64,000 nucleotides of DNA. Origin: Saccharofermentans sp. Lineage in GTDB: Bacteria > Bacillota > Clostridia > Saccharofermentanales > Saccharofermentanaceae. Shown here one piece after another: positions 8,730 through 16,155 of this stretch. The DNA is taken from NCBI GenBank assembly GCA_024403855.1, contig JAKSRC010000002.1:124001-188000 (forward strand), in the 5' to 3' direction. A program made the position numbers and the translations under genes. Below the pieces are notes generated by a model. It was not told where the DNA came from, did not search any database, and saw only the letters and a list, made by a program, of their open reading frames with translations. Each line of letters starts with the position of its first letter. Position 1 is the stretch's first letter.

Positions 8730-8798
8730 TCACAGCTTGAGTAATTCCTCAAGCTCATTCAACTCCGAAACAATTGTATTCTCATACTCTTTCACCAT
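8730..8798 (-). CDS. Possible 22-aa leader/small protein ahead of the HEPN gene
   Basis: MVKEYENTIVSELNELEELLKL, a 23-codon frame with AAGGA about 10 nt upstream, ending 22 nt before the HEPN start. It is amphipathic, with leucine-rich heptads. It could be a leader peptide, a tiny subunit or a remnant. No other support. Confidence 0.3.
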   Translation of the reverse strand: MVKEYENTIVSELNELEELLKL

Positions 8799-8839
8799 TT
8801 CTATACATATTCCTTATTTGCAGCACACAATTTATTTAA

Positions 8840-10183
8840 CTAGTTGGTATTATCCTTAATAAAATATCCACCCGTTTTATTTGATCCGCGATGTTCAATA
8901 TATTTGGTCAGATTCCTCCTGAGTTCATTTCGTATCCTATCAGCATTTACATCTGGCATTTCCGGTTTTATTTCGTCAAGGATCTGCGGAACATTGAGCC
9001 CCGGCTTTCCCTTTACTACACGTAATATCAGCAAAGCCAAATCGTTTATTTGGTCGTTTATTTGGTCATTTATTTGGTCATTTATTTGGTCAGGCTGCTT
9101 ATAGTTCAAATTGGGCAATGTAACAAAGAAGTACTTATCGCTTGATTCGAATGTCGGCTTAAGAGCAGAACCCTGATAAGCATCTATCGTTCTCGGAATT
9201 CCGGTTCCAAAGTTTTCAATTAAACCCAGCTTGTCAAATATATGAACAAGTTTAGGGTTCCTATATGTCTGAACGCCGTTCATGACATCTTCTATAGTTG
9301 CATTAAAGACTCCTCCGGGATTCACTATTTTCGCATGGTCTGCAAAGAACTCGATTTTGATATCTGACCTGATAAAATAATCAGCATGACAAAATGCATT
9401 GAGAATTACTTCTCTAAGAGAAGCTCCCGGATATGATTTGGTTTCCTTCCTGGTAAAAGAAGAACCGTCGATTATAGCTGTTATTACGTTTGCTTTCTCG
9501 GCCTGTTCCTCAACATCATATAATATTTTTATCAACGACCCAGTATAAGTCTTCTTAAAGAGAAAATTCATGTGCGGATCATATTCAGCAAACTTAACGG
9601 CAACCGGAGATTGATCAGACATAATATAACCAAGATTCGTAAATTGGCCGCCGGCATTCTTCAACCCTAAAGTTTTATATAAACGAGCATTAAGACTAAT
9701 CTCATTATTAGAAAGAATGCGTTCGAATTGTTTAAATGTTAATTCCTGTTCTTCAGCAATCTCATCCTCATAAATATAGTTATGAGACTGCATTATCATC
9801 ATAAGTATCTCGTCTTCATTGGCATTTCTCGTGCTGCTCCCAACTCTCTTAAAGACCCCTGAGGGCTTAGGTCCCTTGCTTTTCAGATAGTAAGGCTTCT
9901 TAGTGCCTTCTTTAACTTTTATCACTAAGACTCCATCAGCATTAAATGTATAGTCGACGCACTTAAAAGGAACGGGATAAATAGTATCCTGGATCCAGTT
10001 TCCCAATTTAAGATCTATATCATCTCTGTCTGAGTTCAGGAATGCGCTGTTCAGCGATCCATCATCATTAACTCCGACATATAAGGTTCCGCCCCTAGTA
10101 TTAAGGAAGGATATCATTACCTCTTTTACAGCATCTGTTAATTCTCTTTTTAGTTCTTTTGTATCTGATTCAGTATATTTCAC
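8840..10183 (-). CDS. AlbA_2 (Schlafen-type) / HATPase_c_4 transcriptional regulator-like protein
   Basis: 447 aa from GTG 10183. This start is chosen because an extended -10 promoter (10220-10228) and an AGAGG ribosome site precede it; earlier in-frame starts would lie upstream of the promoter. The N-terminal ~120 residues are an AlbA_2/Slfn domain (EVMISFLNTRGGTLYVGVNDDG, GTKKPYYLKSKGPKPSGVFKRVGSST). Residues ~240-350 match HATPase_c_4 (PGASLREVILNAFCHADY, RNPKLVHIFDKLGLIENFGTGIPR). A QIND linker repeat of four units follows, then a winged-helix-like tail (LNVPQILDEIKPEMPDVNADRIRNELRRNL). These proteins are often annotated as RecG-like regulators and are common on genomic islands. The 12-bp DNA repeat of the linker also occurs in the gene's promoter, which suggests autoregulation. 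Confidence 0.82.
   Translation of the reverse strand: MKYTESDTKELKRELTDAVKEVMISFLNTRGGTLYVGVNDDGSLNSAFLNSDRDDIDLKLGNWIQDTIYPVPFKCVDYTFNADGVLVIKVKEGTKKPYYLKSKGPKPSGVFKRVGSSTRNANEDEILMMIMQSHNYIYEDEIAEEQELTFKQFERILSNNEISLNARLYKTLGLKNAGGQFTNLGYIMSDQSPVAVKFAEYDPHMNFLFKKTYTGSLIKILYDVEEQAEKANVITAIIDGSSFTRKETKSYPGASLREVILNAFCHADYFIRSDIKIEFFADHAKIVNPGGVFNATIEDVMNGVQTYRNPKLVHIFDKLGLIENFGTGIPRTIDAYQGSALKPTFESSDKYFFVTLPNLNYKQPDQINDQINDQINDQINDLALLILRVVKGKPGLNVPQILDEIKPEMPDVNADRIRNELRRNLTKYIEHRGSNKTGGYFIKDNTN
9044..9092 (-). repeat. Four tandem 12-bp repeats inside the AlbA_2 gene
   Basis: Plus-strand units [AG]TTTATTTGGTC at 9044, 9056, 9068 and 9080, encoding QIND repeats on the minus strand between the ATP-binding and winged-helix parts. 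The exact 12-mer TTTATTTGGTCA occurs three times here and once more, inverted, at 10232-10243. Confidence 0.9.
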
Positions 10184-10219
10184 TTGAGGCGCCTCTTTAT
10201 TTTGTCCTTTTAATGTATT

Positions 10220-10243
10220 ATTATAACACGATGACCAAATAAA
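10220..10243 (-). promoter_or_regulatory. Promoter and putative operator of the AlbA_2 gene
   Basis: TGTTATAAT (extended -10, TATAAT at 10225-10220). The spacer region just upstream, 10243-10232, is TTTATTTGGTCA, identical to the 12-bp repeat unit in the same gene's coding sequence. A protein bound here would lie between the -35 and -10 positions, typical of a repressor operator. The operator role is inferred. Confidence 0.6.
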
Positions 10244-10337
10244 ACCGATAAACAAAAACAGTTTATGGGAAAAATGGTCTCAATCCATAGGACTCGGAAT
10301 ATTACTTTGTCATCAAATCTAGAAAAAGGTGTTTAGT

Positions 10338-10912
10338 ATGCAATAAAGAAAAAACAAGTGTCCTAACGGGTGCAAACTTCCACCAAGAATTAAACAATTA
10401 CAAGAAATTGAAGAAGGAATATACGGGTTTGAATACCCGAGTTTTCCCTACTGCCCTGTATGCGGTGAAATGATGCCATATACACAGAAGAAAATCAAAG
10501 ATTTCCTTGACGTATTCCACGTACACCCCAAATTAGAAAAATCAGTAAAATAACTCTACAAATCCGAATTTGTATCTGCCGTAAGAGAGGCTGTTGTCAC
10601 TGTCGAAACAGTTCTTAAGTCAAAATCCGGTTTAGATAGCCAAGGAGAATCGTTAGCTTCCAACGCGCTTACCTTCACATATGATCAAAAGACTGCACAA
10701 ATTACTAAACAACCACTAATTGCCGTTAATAAACTAGAAACTGATTCAGAAAGAAATGAGCAAAAAGGTTTAATGTATATGCTCATGGTTTTTTTACCGG
10801 TATAAGAAATATATATCAACACAATTATGTTGGTTCAGGTGTCTCATGTTCCATTGCAACAATTATACAGGCATCCTTTTTCCTTGATATTCTAGATGGT
10901 AAAAGCATATAA
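10338..10912 (+). pseudogene. Hypoth_Ymh-family (TIGR02391-like) protein with zinc-ribbon N-terminus, inactivated
   Basis: One plus-strand gene of ~190 codons with three lesions. From ATG 10338 it reads M-Q-stop, then RKNKCPNGCKLPP and FPYCPVCGEMMPY (four-cysteine zinc ribbon), then VHPKLEKSVK-stop(10551)-LYKSEFVSAVREAVVTVE, LDSQGESLASNALTF and ETDSERNEQKGLMYMLM. A one-base loss near 10790 then moves the rest to another frame: GFFTGIRNIYQHNYVG and IIQASFFLDILDGKSI. The last part matches the Hypoth_Ymh signature (GIRNxxxH and SFFLDILD), where RN-x3-H resembles a HEPN catalytic motif. Two in-frame TAA codons plus a frameshift make it a decayed gene. It is opposite in strand to its neighbours. 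Confidence 0.72.
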
Positions 10913-10986
10913 AAATGGCAAATGGATTAGAACTACCATTAACTATAGATACATATATAATCACATGCCCAAACGCACAGATAGAA

Positions 10987-11220
10987 TCAGATTAAGGCTA
11001 TTGTTATCAAAAAAGAAACGCCATGGCCAAGTAATAACAGAAGACGAACAGGTTTTGGAAGAATAGAAAATGTGCCCAAAAGGGCATAAAAACCAAAAAG
11101 CACTGAAAATGCAAGAACCTTCGAGGTTGTTCTATTATTATGATCTCGAAAAAGGCACCAATATTTAGTGTTACAGAGAACTTGCAATGCTACAAGATAC
11201 CGTAATTGGACTTGCCACAT
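10987..11220 (-). CDS. Possible small two-helix membrane protein
   Basis: 77 aa. Two hydrophobic segments, VLAFSVLFGFYALLGTFSIL (~34-53) and RLLLLLGHGVSFLITIALI (~59-77), with a soluble N-terminus. Not recognised. ATG preceded by AGGAGATAA. What supports it most is a textbook sigma-A promoter 36-64 nt upstream. It is convergent with the Ymh pseudogene. It could be a holin-like or immunity-type membrane peptide, but nothing in the sequence decides this. Confidence 0.45.
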   Translation of the reverse strand: MWQVQLRYLVALQVLCNTKYWCLFRDHNNRTTSKVLAFSVLFGFYALLGTFSILPKPVRLLLLLGHGVSFLITIALI

Positions 11221-11247
11221 TTATCTCCTATACACACGATTTCGCTC

Positions 11248-11284
11248 ACGACTAAATTATATAGTCGTAAGCGATTGGCATCAA
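11248..11284 (-). promoter_or_regulatory. Strong sigma-A promoter with palindromic operator over the -10
   Basis: TTGATG (11284-11279), 17-nt spacer, TATAAT (11261-11256). The -10 sits in a perfect inverted repeat, ACGACTA-N7-TAGTCGT (11248-11268), a likely operator for a dimeric repressor. It drives the small membrane protein starting at 11220. Confidence 0.7.
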
Positions 11285-11308
11285 ATATAAAAAGCATTGA
11301 TTCAATAA

Positions 11309-11899
11309 TCATTTCACAAAAATCACATTTCTATATGGTAACAAATCATCATCAAGCAGTATTATTCGATGCAAGGTGCAAGAACCTGTGTCGTCAGTCT
11401 GTTCTTCATCTAGAATAGGATGTCGTGTTTCATTTGATTCTAAAATCTTTCGAATAAATAAATCATCACTCGACTGGTTGTCACTTCGAAGTTTTTTAAT
11501 ATCATCTAACAAACTAATAAAGGCCTTTTTTTGTGTTCTATCAATATCAAGCTTTATTTCATAACAAGTATTACAAGTTGTTGTTAAGCATCGATTCTCA
11601 CGAGCATCAATCATACAAGAAAGCATCTGTGAATTAATCTCATTTAATATGTAGACATAATTAGCTGCTATTTTTCTTATCAAATCATCAATTGATATAA
11701 TTTGCAAATCAAAACTTGAAATTAAATCTTTGCAGTTTTGGATATAACATGAATTGGGATGATATATGCAATCAACTTTTATGTTTGAAGCAACTCTGTT
11801 CTCCATAGATTGAAACCTCCGCAAATCTCTGTTACTAACATCAGCATTTTCTTTTATAAGATAATTATTTAATGCGTAATCAATAACAGATGGCAACAT
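11309..11899 (-). CDS. Cysteine-containing protein of unknown function
   Basis: 196 aa, not recognised. Two cysteine clusters (CIYHPNSCYIQNC ~44-56; CLTTTCNTC ~104-112) suggest metal binding; the rest is mostly helical and acidic. No signal peptide or membrane segment. ATG 11899 has no good ribosome site and lies just after a strong hairpin (11909-11939), so the start is uncertain or translation is controlled. It is flanked by decayed sequence on the upstream side. Confidence 0.5.
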   Translation of the reverse strand: MLPSVIDYALNNYLIKENADVSNRDLRRFQSMENRVASNIKVDCIYHPNSCYIQNCKDLISSFDLQIISIDDLIRKIAANYVYILNEINSQMLSCMIDARENRCLTTTCNTCYEIKLDIDRTQKKAFISLLDDIKKLRSDNQSSDDLFIRKILESNETRHPILDEEQTDDTGSCTLHRIILLDDDLLPYRNVIFVK

Positions 11900-11908
11900 C
11901 TATCAGCC

Positions 11909-11939
11909 ACTTTGAAGTAGTTCAAACTCACTTCAAAGT
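11909..11939 (-). promoter_or_regulatory. Perfect 10-bp inverted repeat with 11-bp iterations before the Cys-rich gene
   Basis: ACTTTGAAGT (minus strand, 11939-11930) and its exact complement ACTTCAAAGT (11918-11909), 11 nt apart, ending 10 nt before the start codon. The segment also reads as 11-bp iterations of TTTGAA[CG]T-type units. It could be an operator downstream of a GATAAT -10 near 11965, or an RNA hairpin occluding the start. Confidence 0.55.
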
Positions 11940-11959
11940 CAGTTCAATGTTGGGGAATA

Positions 11960-12197
11960 ATATTATCATTTTACTGTTCTACCGCTTAATTCAATATTGC
12001 CGCCATGATGCACTGCCATAAGTTTAGCCTCCTTACATAATTCTATCTGCCTTTTACCATATACAGAATCATTACACAACACTTTCAGGACTTCAAAGGT
12101 GCTGGATTGCGGCTATATTCAAACAAATTGTTCCTATATTTGAACGTCCGAGCCCATCGAGATCAAAATCCTGGCGGATACTCCTAAGCACAATCAT
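11960..12197 (-). pseudogene. Decayed coding fragments, identity unknown
   Basis: Between the Cys-rich gene and the caspase-like gene (557 bp without an intact gene), two minus-strand stretches look coding. One is a 34-codon frame at 12093-12197 containing QDFDLDGLGRSNIGTICLNIA. The other, in a different frame, ends near 11960 and contains VLKVLCNDSVYGKRQIELC and AVHHGGNIELSGRTVK. Both resemble fragments of longer conserved proteins I cannot name. The rest of the interval holds only a terminator. Confidence 0.4.
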
Positions 12198-12292
12198 TCG
12201 TATGTTATGAGATTTATATTAATAATATTCTTTATATAACAACAAAGCTTATTTGACTTCTTTAAGCATGCATCATGCTCCACAAATATAAA

Positions 12293-12333
12293 CAAGACCC
12301 CGAAGTGTGGGGACACTCCTCCTTGGGGTCTTG
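12293..12333 (-). terminator. Terminator after the caspase-like gene
   Basis: CAAGACCCC / GGGGTCTTG inverted repeat around a 23-nt loop, followed on the minus strand by TTTATATTT. It lies ~120 nt after the stop at 12457. Confidence 0.65.
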
Positions 12334-12456
12334 CAATTTATGTAAAAGGATTTGTTCAATCCCTTTTTACGAATAATAATCCTGTTGCATATTATGTGTT
12401 TTTAGCTATTTAAGGCAGGGTTGTTTATCCTATAACAACTTCATCAATAGCCAATC

Positions 12457-13806
12457 TTAATCAATCACTTTTGCATCAATCAGAATGTGTTGTTTGTTTT
12501 CAAATACTACTCTATAGTGAAGAATATATTTATCTTCAACACGCATATAAATGGGCGTTATGATCTTGATTGTTGGCTGCACTTCTTTTTCAAGATAAAA
12601 CTTCTTCTTGAAATGCTCAACAAATGCATCTTTTTCTTTATGAATTAAATTTATATGATCAACATCATCCGATACAGAATAATCCTTATAGCGGTTTGTT
12701 AATGATATTACTCCTGTAGCATCACTACATGCCGCAAAACAGTTTCCTTCAAGAATAATCCCATTATAATGCTGGAAAACCTGTGTTGTAGAACCAATAA
12801 CAATATCTTCTTCCTGAGAATTATCTTGAGGTACTTCTGCCATTGCATCATCATATATTTTTAATGATGCCGATTCAAGCAGACCAGTTCCGACCAAATC
12901 ATTTAACAGTTCTTCATTAAAAGATCTTCCTTGTTTGGAAGAAACCGGATTCATTGAATACTCTCTCTGTCCATAAAAGAACGTGTCTGAATCTACACCA
13001 ACTTGAACAACTTGTGCCGGATTCCACTTAGAAAGATTTATTGACCTGCAAGCATTTGAACTAAGATTAAGACTATACGGTGCTGAGTTAATAGTTACTG
13101 ACATGCTTTTAGGAACTTCTGCACCATTCGGATTGGCTTGGGTATACCTGTAGATTTTGGTTGTTGAACGGTTCGGATCAGGGTATGTAACAGTTGAAAA
13201 ACCAGGTAATCTATAATAACAACGATTATTATCGTAATAAACTAAAATTATATAGTTTGATCCTGCTGTATATGCAGCATTTGCATTCTTCCATGAGTAC
13301 ATTACAGAATTTCCTGTTGTGCCGGCACAACAAAGATTAAAGAAATCATTAGCAATAGAGGTGTCCGTGCCTGTTCCGGGAGCCATATCATGATATCCGC
13401 ACATTGCTCTTATGTCGGAGAATCTCATTATATTATTTGCCCAATTATGTCTATTAGTCGATCCATCGAATTGATAACAAGCAGCTATGATAGGCACTTT
13501 AAGCCAATTACTTGTATTGCGCCAACTATTGTATGCAGTAGTATAACTATAGAATAAAGGACCATCAATTACATTCAATGCCGGTGATGAACTTCCATGA
13601 CTGCTCCAATACAACACATGAAAATTTGCTGCAAGAGTAAAATGAGCATTACTCGCATGGTTAGTTGATGGCGTTGTACTTGGTGGGTTAAAACCAGCGA
13701 CTTGAACATTAGATGATCCATATTTCGCTGATAGTTTGCTATATGCTTTGCAACAATCCCCCGCGTCCGGTGTATCACCTTGTGCAACAATACCATAGTA
13801 TGACAT
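12457..13806 (-). CDS. Caspase/gingipain-like (clan CD) cysteine peptidase, putative
   Basis: 449 aa. A candidate catalytic dyad fits clan CD: His70 in FHVLYWSSHGSS and Cys110 in VPIIAACYQF, each ending a hydrophobic strand as in caspases, gingipains and DUF6345-type proteins. About 70 residues upstream of the histidine form the first strand region; residues ~240-449 are a second domain of unknown type. No signal peptide, yet the upstream gene is a secreted lipoprotein; export by another route or a cytoplasmic role are both possible. AAAGGAGG ribosome site, ATG 13806. It is the last gene of the unit starting at the agr-type promoter (15244-15322). Peptidase activity is inferred from motif geometry only. 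Confidence 0.58.
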   Translation of the reverse strand: MSYYGIVAQGDTPDAGDCCKAYSKLSAKYGSSNVQVAGFNPPSTTPSTNHASNAHFTLAANFHVLYWSSHGSSSPALNVIDGPLFYSYTTAYNSWRNTSNWLKVPIIAACYQFDGSTNRHNWANNIMRFSDIRAMCGYHDMAPGTGTDTSIANDFFNLCCAGTTGNSVMYSWKNANAAYTAGSNYIILVYYDNNRCYYRLPGFSTVTYPDPNRSTTKIYRYTQANPNGAEVPKSMSVTINSAPYSLNLSSNACRSINLSKWNPAQVVQVGVDSDTFFYGQREYSMNPVSSKQGRSFNEELLNDLVGTGLLESASLKIYDDAMAEVPQDNSQEEDIVIGSTTQVFQHYNGIILEGNCFAACSDATGVISLTNRYKDYSVSDDVDHINLIHKEKDAFVEHFKKKFYLEKEVQPTIKIITPIYMRVEDKYILHYRVVFENKQHILIDAKVID

Positions 13807-13898
13807 AATACTACCTCCTTTTTCTTTTAAATTATTAGTAATAACCTATTCAATCCTCTGTTCACAGAGAACGGTTTGTGTAAAAATTAATTCCTATC

Positions 13899-15080
13899 TC
13901 AAATACGTACTGCATCTTTCTTAACGCAGTCAACTACATACACACCATTATCAGTAAGGAAATACCACGAGAGATTATAGTTGCCATCTTTTGTAAGAGA
14001 ATTGCTGTATTCAAGTCCGGCATATAAAAGAGTAGCCGAATAATTACATGCCTTGTTTGCAATCTTCAGAGCTTCTTCAAGCGGCAATACCGCCATTGAT
14101 TCTGATCCAGATGCCAAATAATCAGCGCAATCTATTTCCATAGCCGAGATTCCGTTCACGCCGATGGTCACTTTGACACCGCCATCAAGAATATAAACTC
14201 CGTCATATATCTGACGTTCAAATACAAAGGTGTGTGAATCAGTCTCCCGGAAAGTTGTTTCATATTCATCAGCAGAACTGCAAGAAACACGTAGGTATTT
14301 CATCCAGCTTTGACTGGGTATCGCAACACGTTCTACACCCACTATCTCCGCAGCTTTCTTTTGAGCGATGGGCAGGCTTTCATCCGGGAGCATGTTCATT
14401 TTCGGAGCCTGATATTCGCCGTCACGATCGCCTGTTACCATGGCATCATAGAACCATATGCTGCCATTCTTCTCATCAATTCTGACCGTTCTGTATGGTA
14501 TAGAAGGATCCATACTCTCATATTCGGTTGAACCATATGATTTATAGTCTTTACCCAACAGCGCAGTCAGCACCTTCTGCCTGAAATCGATGTCAATGTT
14601 GCGGACAAGCGTAGCCGAATAGCTGTTATTGATAACGATATCATCCGGAATAACAGTATCCGGACCTACGCTGATCTTATTTTCTACATCTTCAGGACTC
14701 GAAATGACAACAGATTCAGGATCGATCGATAGTCTTTGTGTCTCTCCTGTGGGCTCGATAGAGCTGCAATTAACATATCCGTACAGTCTATCCTGGGTAT
14801 ATACAAGACTGAAAAAACTTAGTTCTTTCAAAACAACAACAGTAGAGCCATAATTAAGACCGGTAATGATGTTATAGCCTACTTCCGGCTCACTGCGAAG
14901 ATATTCACCTTTGATCACTACCTTATAAATTGGAAAGTCTTGATCAAGAATACTATTCACAGAATTTTCAGTGCTGATTTCTGTGGTGGGAATACTGCTT
15001 TCTTTGGATTCTTTAGCAACATCGCACGCAGTCAACAACAAAAAAGTTGCGACCAGAACTGTGATAAGTTTCTTTTTCAT
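13899..15080 (-). CDS. Lipoprotein with bacterial SH3 domain
   Basis: 393 aa. Signal peptide MKKKLITVLVATFLLLTAC with a clear lipobox (LTAC, Cys19). Residues ~45-110 are a bacterial SH3 domain (GEYLRSEPEVGYNIITGL, YGSTVVVLKEL, YGYVNCSSIEP). The remainder (~150-393) resembles the secreted regulatory domains with repeated LPLEEALKIANKAC-type helices and strands, possibly YycI/YcdB-like, but I cannot name it. Likely cell-wall-facing. It lies 35 nt after the agrB stub and 92 nt before the caspase-like gene, in one transcript. Confidence 0.72.
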   Translation of the reverse strand: MKKKLITVLVATFLLLTACDVAKESKESSIPTTEISTENSVNSILDQDFPIYKVVIKGEYLRSEPEVGYNIITGLNYGSTVVVLKELSFFSLVYTQDRLYGYVNCSSIEPTGETQRLSIDPESVVISSPEDVENKISVGPDTVIPDDIVINNSYSATLVRNIDIDFRQKVLTALLGKDYKSYGSTEYESMDPSIPYRTVRIDEKNGSIWFYDAMVTGDRDGEYQAPKMNMLPDESLPIAQKKAAEIVGVERVAIPSQSWMKYLRVSCSSADEYETTFRETDSHTFVFERQIYDGVYILDGGVKVTIGVNGISAMEIDCADYLASGSESMAVLPLEEALKIANKACNYSATLLYAGLEYSNSLTKDGNYNLSWYFLTDNGVYVVDCVKKDAVRI

Positions 15081-15115
15081 TCGCAGTCTCCTTAAAATAA
15101 TATGCTCTTAAGATA

Positions 15116-15214
15116 CTATATCTGAACACCATAGATATACTCTTCGGCGTCTTTCTCGGATATCAGATTTGCCATCATCATTCTGGCTACTATCTTTGAA
15201 GCAACCTGATCCAT
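15116..15214 (-). pseudogene. AgrB N-terminal stub
   Basis: A 32-codon frame with an AGGAGG ribosome site. It begins MDQVASKIVARMMMANLI and continues SEKDAEEYIYGVQI before a stop. This matches the start of AgrB-type peptide-processing proteases (basic helix, then [ED]-D-x-E-x-Y-x-YG). The membrane protease part is gone, and no agrD-like precursor gene is visible. It may survive as a leader that couples the promoter to the downstream lipoprotein gene. Confidence 0.6.
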
Positions 15215-16155
15215 TTTTGCCTCCTGCAACGGTATCTATGTACGATATAGCACAGGCAAAAATGGAATAAAACTAGCTTATTTATATTTGGCAAGTTTGG
15301 TTGATTTTTGGCAAGTTTGGTGTATTACAATGGAATTATAACAACCGAAACAAACGCATTCTCTTCTTTTTCAAAATTGCAATTTCCATTATTACGATTT
15401 ACTGCTTCTTTAATGTTTGTAAGGCCGTAACCATGAGAAATAACATCTTTCTTCTTACTCTTCATTTCCGGATAGTTATCATTAACAAATGAATTCCTGC
15501 AGGCAAAGATGAACTGACCTTCTTCTATTACAGCTTTTATAGAAAGATTTCTATTATCTTCAGGACACTGTGCTGCTGCTTCAATAGCATTATTCAGTAT
15601 GTTTGTGATGATCACGATACAATCACGGTCTTCTATCTGTAATATCGAGAGATCTCCCAAAACAAATCTGAAAGTTATTCCTTTTTCCCTCGCTTCCGCA
15701 TACTTAGTATTAAGAATAGTATTTATCAAACGATTACCCGTATTGAACACATTAGAATTATTTATAAGCTCAGTATTTTGAACATTGAGTATTTCTTTCA
15801 TTTTCTCATATTGATCTTCTGCCATCAGACTTTTAAGTACAGTAATCGTATTCTTAAACTCATGTTCTCGTTTTCCTAAGATATCTCTTTCCTTCGTAAT
15901 CTGATCATACAGCTGAACTATACCCTGAGCATGAGCAATCTCCATTTCATTTTTTTGAGCTTCAAGTGCTCTCTGCGATTCCTGCTTTATAAACCAGAAT
16001 ACAAAAAGATTAATCGCAAGTAATGAAATGGCCATATAAGTAAAAAGATTTGCTTGATATATATTTATTGGGCCATTAAAACTATAAGCAAACAGTGCAA
16101 TTAAACTAAGTGAATACAATGGGAAGACAGTATATATAAGCCATAGTTTTGTTTT
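15215..16155 (-). repeat. Direct-repeat segment, copy 2: agrC 3' part + promoter + agrB start
   Basis: Same orientation and order as 3118-4060, including both 20-bp-spaced repeats and the ribosome site. This copy is in the intact kinase. Confidence 0.8.
15244..15322 (-). promoter_or_regulatory. Putative LytTR/AgrA-type activator site and promoter, copy 2
   Basis: TTTGGCAAGTTTGGT at 15287-15301 and again at 15307-15321, 20 bp apart, just past the agrC stop. A TATATC -10 candidate is at 15249-15244 and the start of the agrB stub is 72 nt from the proximal repeat. Conservation with 3146-3223 supports function. Confidence 0.62.

Noticed and set aside
9044..9092. Possible CRISPR array
   Set aside because: The 12-bp units are contiguous without spacers and lie in frame within a protein-coding region.
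10256..10337. Riboswitch or ncRNA upstream of the AlbA_2 gene
   Set aside because: No conserved fold recognised; only the promoter of the AlbA_2 gene and short AT-rich sequence.
10338..10553. Stop-codon reassignment (TAA read as Gln) in the Ymh-type gene
   Set aside because: All other genes in the window use TAA as a normal stop, and this gene also has a frameshift.
15116..15214. AgrD-type pheromone precursor
   Set aside because: It has no Cys/Ser ring residue or acidic AgrD tail; the sequence fits the AgrB N-terminus.
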